17,378 nucleotides of DNA from CAZKMM01 sp964592965. Lineage in GTDB: Bacteria; RBG-13-61-14; DRUE01. The stretch lies in contig CAZQJX010000050.1 in NCBI GenBank assembly GCA_964592965.1, positions 1 through 17,378 on the forward strand, in the 5' to 3' direction. A program made the translations under genes and the position numbers. Shown here piece by piece: positions 14,963-17,378 of the stretch. The notes under the pieces are model-generated. The model made no database searches and was not told the origin of the DNA. It saw nothing but the letters and a program-made list of their open reading frames with translations. The first letter of the stretch is position 1, and the number at the start of each line of letters is the position of its first letter.

Positions 14963-16221
14963 TTCCTTTTAGCAAGAGTCTTAATTTGCTCACACACTGC
15001 CTTTCCAAATTCACTACATTTAACTTTATGAGCATTTTTAATTTGACGGGCAAGGTCATAGGTGACTATTTTTGCTTTAATGGTTTTTTCCAGCGCCTTT
15101 CTGATAAACTGTGCCACTTCCTTCCAGCCCAGCCAATCAAACATCATTGCTCCTGAAAGAATTAACGAGCTGGGATTAACCATATCTTTACCTGCATATT
15201 TGGGAGCAGTGCCGTGTGTGGCTTCAAAAACTGCTATTTTATCTCCAAAGTTTGCTCCCGGAGCCATTCCCAAACCGCCCACCTGAGCAGCAAGCGCATC
15301 AGAAAGATAATCACCATTAAGATTAGGCGTGGCAATAACATCATATTCCTCAGGTCGGAGCAGAACCTGCTGAAACATTGCATCTGCAATTCGGTCTTTA
15401 ATAACTATTTTCCCTTGAGGAAGCTCGCCTTTATATTTCTCTTGAAGCTCTTTTTCAGTGATTACATACTCGGAAAATTCTTCTTCTGCCAGCTCATATC
15501 CCCAGCGGACAAAAGCCCCTTCCGTGTATTTCATTATATTACCTTTATGCACCAATGTAATGCTTTTTCGCTTGTTTTCAATTGCATATTGAATTGCCTT
15601 TCTGACCAGTCTTTTGGTGGAAAATTCGCTTATGGGCTTTATTCCAATTCCACAGTTTTCTGGCAGGGTAATTTTAAATCTTTTTTGTAGGTAATTGCTG
15701 ATGAGCTTTGCTGATTCAGAATTTGCCTCCCATTCAATTCCCGCATAAACATCTTCCATATTTTCCCGAAAGATGACCATATCAACTTTTTCTGGATGAC
15801 GCATAGGGCTGGGAGTTCCTTTAATATATTTAACTGGTCTTACACAGGCATAGAGCTCAAGCGATTGGCGAATCTGCACATTTAAGGAACGAATGCCTCC
15901 ACCAACAGGAGTAGTAAGCGGTCCTTTAATAGCAAGGTGAAACTCTCTTATCGCCTCAATGGTTTCTTCAGGAAGCCATTTCCCAGTTTTTTTAAAAGCC
16001 TTCTCTCCAGCAAGAATTTCCATCCAATGGATTTTTCTTGTGCCATTGTAGGCGCACTCAACCGCAGTATCAAAAACAGGTTTTGCCGAGCGCCATATAT
16101 CAGGACCTGTTCCATCACCAATAATATAAGGGATAATCAATTGGTCAGGAACAATCAGCTTGTTATGATGCCACTCAATTTTTTCACCTTTTTTAGGTAT
16201 TTTGAGCCAGCTCTTTTTCAA
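14959..16221 (-). CDS. icd: NADP-dependent isocitrate dehydrogenase
   Basis: This cytosolic 420-residue enzyme converts isocitrate and NADP to 2-oxoglutarate, CO2 and NADPH. It aligns along its length with E. coli Icd. Substrate residues are Ser112, Asn114 and Arg118 (SLNVQIRQ), Arg128, Arg152 (FRENMEDVYAG), Tyr159, Lys226 (LVHKGNIMKYTEGAF), Asp303 and Asp307 (LNGDYLSDALAAQVGG). The NADP-specificity set is kept: Lys341-Tyr342 (HGTAPKYAG), Tyr388 and Arg392 (TYDLAR). The start is TTG at 16221, sharing bases with the TGA of the upstream gene; there is no upstream in-frame start before the frame leaves the family's pattern. AGGAGG about ten bases upstream, inside the end of the preceding gene, is the likely ribosome binding site. 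With the adjacent citrate-synthase-like gene it would supply 2-oxoglutarate. Confidence 0.97.
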   Translation of the reverse strand: MKKSWLKIPKKGEKIEWHHNKLIVPDQLIIPYIIGDGTGPDIWRSAKPVFDTAVECAYNGTRKIHWMEILAGEKAFKKTGKWLPEETIEAIREFHLAIKGPLTTPVGGGIRSLNVQIRQSLELYACVRPVKYIKGTPSPMRHPEKVDMVIFRENMEDVYAGIEWEANSESAKLISNYLQKRFKITLPENCGIGIKPISEFSTKRLVRKAIQYAIENKRKSITLVHKGNIMKYTEGAFVRWGYELAEEEFSEYVITEKELQEKYKGELPQGKIVIKDRIADAMFQQVLLRPEEYDVIATPNLNGDYLSDALAAQVGGLGMAPGANFGDKIAVFEATHGTAPKYAGKDMVNPSSLILSGAMMFDWLGWKEVAQFIRKALEKTIKAKIVTYDLARQIKNAHKVKCSEFGKAVCEQIKTLAKRK

Positions 16222-17378
16222 TCCTCCACAACCTCCTCTTCTTCCAGCTTTTCTTTTTCAACCATCTCATCATATTTGACCAGTTCCTCAAACATAATAT
16301 CAGCACCAAGAATTCCAACAATCTCGTCCTGCTCATTGCGGATAGGTCCTGAAACAGTCACGCAGAGCCTGTTGGTGATGCGTGATGTATAAAGGTCGCT
16401 AACAAAAACTTTTCCAGTTTTAATCGGATTTTGAAACCAAGAACGGTCTGAATAATCAAAATCCATTCCTGCTTTACCATAAAGAGCACGGTCTTCAATA
16501 TGAGTGATATTAGGTGTAATTTTCTTGCCATCCATATTCACCACATAAATGAATTGAATGAAAGGATTTTCCTCTATCACATTGCGTAAAATAGGCACGA
16601 TTTTTTCCGGATTCATAGACTTAATTTCTTCTCGCTCACAAAGCTCCTCAACCAAATGAGCAGCAAGAGAATGAGCGTGCTGTTTAAGTCTGTCAAAGTG
16701 GGAGATAAATAGTTCAGGCAGAAATTTGCTTGCCATTTCAAACATCTCTTTGTTGCTGATGGCAGTGACCCTGCCTTTTTCATATTCGCTCTGAACCCAT
16801 TTAGCAAGCTTAATTACTCCCGGATGACGCTTATCCACCTGACGCTCGCCAGTTAGCTTGAGGTGCTTATTAATCCAGTAAGCAATGCCAGCAGTGCCTG
16901 ATTTGTCATTGATGAGAATATCAATCGGTCGGTTGAGGATTTTGGCAGTATCAAAAATATTATAAACCTCTTCATTTTTGATAATCCCGTCTGCGTGAAT
17001 TCCAGCTCTGGTGACATTAAATTCTTCACCCACAAATGGATAGTTATGTGGAATATGGTCGCCGATTTCTTCCCGATAGTAATCAGCAATTTCGGTTATT
17101 ACTGTGGTGTCAATTCCATTAGTATTTCCACGAAGAGAGATATACTCAATAATTAATCCTTCAATAGGCGGATTGCCTGTTCGCTCACCCCATCCTAGCA
17201 AGGTGCCATTGGCTGCTGCACATCCATATAGCCAAGCGGTGGTAGCATTGATGAGAACTTTGTGGAAGTCGTTATGACCGTGCCATTCCAGCCACTCGCC
17301 AGGAACACCCGCATCATCAATCATTGCCCGCACCCATTTGTCCACTGCCCTGGGAAGCGCTGCTCCCGGATAAGGAAC
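16218..17378 (-). CDS. Re-citrate/homocitrate synthase-like enzyme with C-terminal Cache-like domain (5' end missing)
   Basis: The frame stays open to the right edge, so the N-terminus is missing and the visible part is 386 residues. A GTG at 17345 lies inside the gene and is not its start. Counting from the first visible codon, HGHNDFH (33-39) and NGTLLGWGERTGN (57-69) are HMGL-like synthase signatures: the first gives metal ligands, the second the loop of isopropylmalate/homocitrate synthases. NVTRAGIHADG (121-131) and INDKSGTAGIAYW (156-168) resemble Re-citrate synthases of anaerobes, and icd follows directly. From about 268 a Cache/PDC-like domain begins: FIYVVNMDGKK, DYSDRSWF, GKVFVSDLY, CVTVSGPI, GILGADI. 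The tail is acidic (EEEEVVED). The enzyme probably condenses acetyl-CoA with oxaloacetate; homocitrate or isopropylmalate synthesis is the alternative. Confidence 0.85.
   Translation of the reverse strand, partial: VPYPGAALPRAVDKWVRAMIDDAGVPGEWLEWHGHNDFHKVLINATTAWLYGCAAANGTLLGWGERTGNPPIEGLIIEYISLRGNTNGIDTTVITEIADYYREEIGDHIPHNYPFVGEEFNVTRAGIHADGIIKNEEVYNIFDTAKILNRPIDILINDKSGTAGIAYWINKHLKLTGERQVDKRHPGVIKLAKWVQSEYEKGRVTAISNKEMFEMASKFLPELFISHFDRLKQHAHSLAAHLVEELCEREEIKSMNPEKIVPILRNVIEENPFIQFIYVVNMDGKKITPNITHIEDRALYGKAGMDFDYSDRSWFQNPIKTGKVFVSDLYTSRITNRLCVTVSGPIRNEQDEIVGILGADIMFEELVKYDEMVEKEKLEEEEVVED

Noticed and set aside
15214..15690. A 158-residue plus-strand open frame opposite icd.
   Set aside because: It is antisense to a fully conserved isocitrate dehydrogenase; the Cys/Phe/Leu-rich composition is typical of shadow frames.
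17343..17345. GTG at 17345 as the start of the synthase gene.
   Set aside because: The same frame is open through to the window end and HMGL synthases need about 200 more N-terminal residues, so the gene is cut by the window edge.

Overview
This window looks like a bacterial chromosome segment of moderate-to-low GC, packed with protein genes on both strands. I see no rRNA, tRNA, CRISPR array, insertion sequence or phage gene. No gap between genes exceeds 300 bases. Gene starts mostly carry GGAGG-type ribosome binding sites, and several promoter-like TTGACA/TATAAT pairs with 17-18 base spacers are visible. The content suggests an anaerobic bacterium with an envelope to remodel: a Re-citrate-synthase-like enzyme next to an NADP-type isocitrate dehydrogenase, several radical-SAM-type cysteine motifs, an acyl-CoA synthetase, a LytM peptidase, and a secretion/pilus-type MshEN domain protein. 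I cannot name the phylum. An uncultured anaerobic lineage is plausible, but that is inference.

Layout. Bases 1-2428 (minus strand): a zinc alcohol dehydrogenase of the MDR family, then a secreted protein of unknown function with its own promoter, then the first eight codons of what is probably nucleoside diphosphate kinase, cut by the window edge. Bases 2429-2604 form a divergent promoter region. Bases 2605-6619 (plus strand) hold a two-gene unit: a propionyl/acetyl-CoA synthetase and a seven-helix membrane protein with a sulfatase/phosphotransferase-type domain. It ends one base from a convergent minus-strand pair (6621-9374): an ATPase-less MshEN-domain protein followed by a radical SAM protein. 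A divergent regulatory region with overlapping palindromes (9375-9484) separates that pair from a plus-strand glycosyltransferase, which overlaps the convergent phosphodiesterase gene by four bases.

Bases 10165-17378 (minus strand) read, in transcription order: Re-citrate/homocitrate synthase-like enzyme with a fused Cache-like domain (cut by the window edge), isocitrate dehydrogenase, membrane-embedded M28 peptidase, DUF1848 protein, NTP_transf_5 nucleotidyltransferase-like protein; then, behind a separate promoter, an M23 (LytM) peptidase and an MJ0936/YfcE-type phosphodiesterase. The first five genes overlap or nearly touch and look like one operon. The first two would make citrate and 2-oxoglutarate, probably for glutamate synthesis, with aconitase encoded elsewhere.

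The most unusual points are a Cache-like sensor domain on a cytosolic TCA enzyme, a transmembrane insertion between metal ligands of the M28 peptidase, Thr in place of the sulfatase Cys/Ser nucleophile, a MshEN protein lacking its ATPase, and a C-terminal CxxxCxxC in the DUF1848 protein. None of these amounts to a clearly new multi-gene system.
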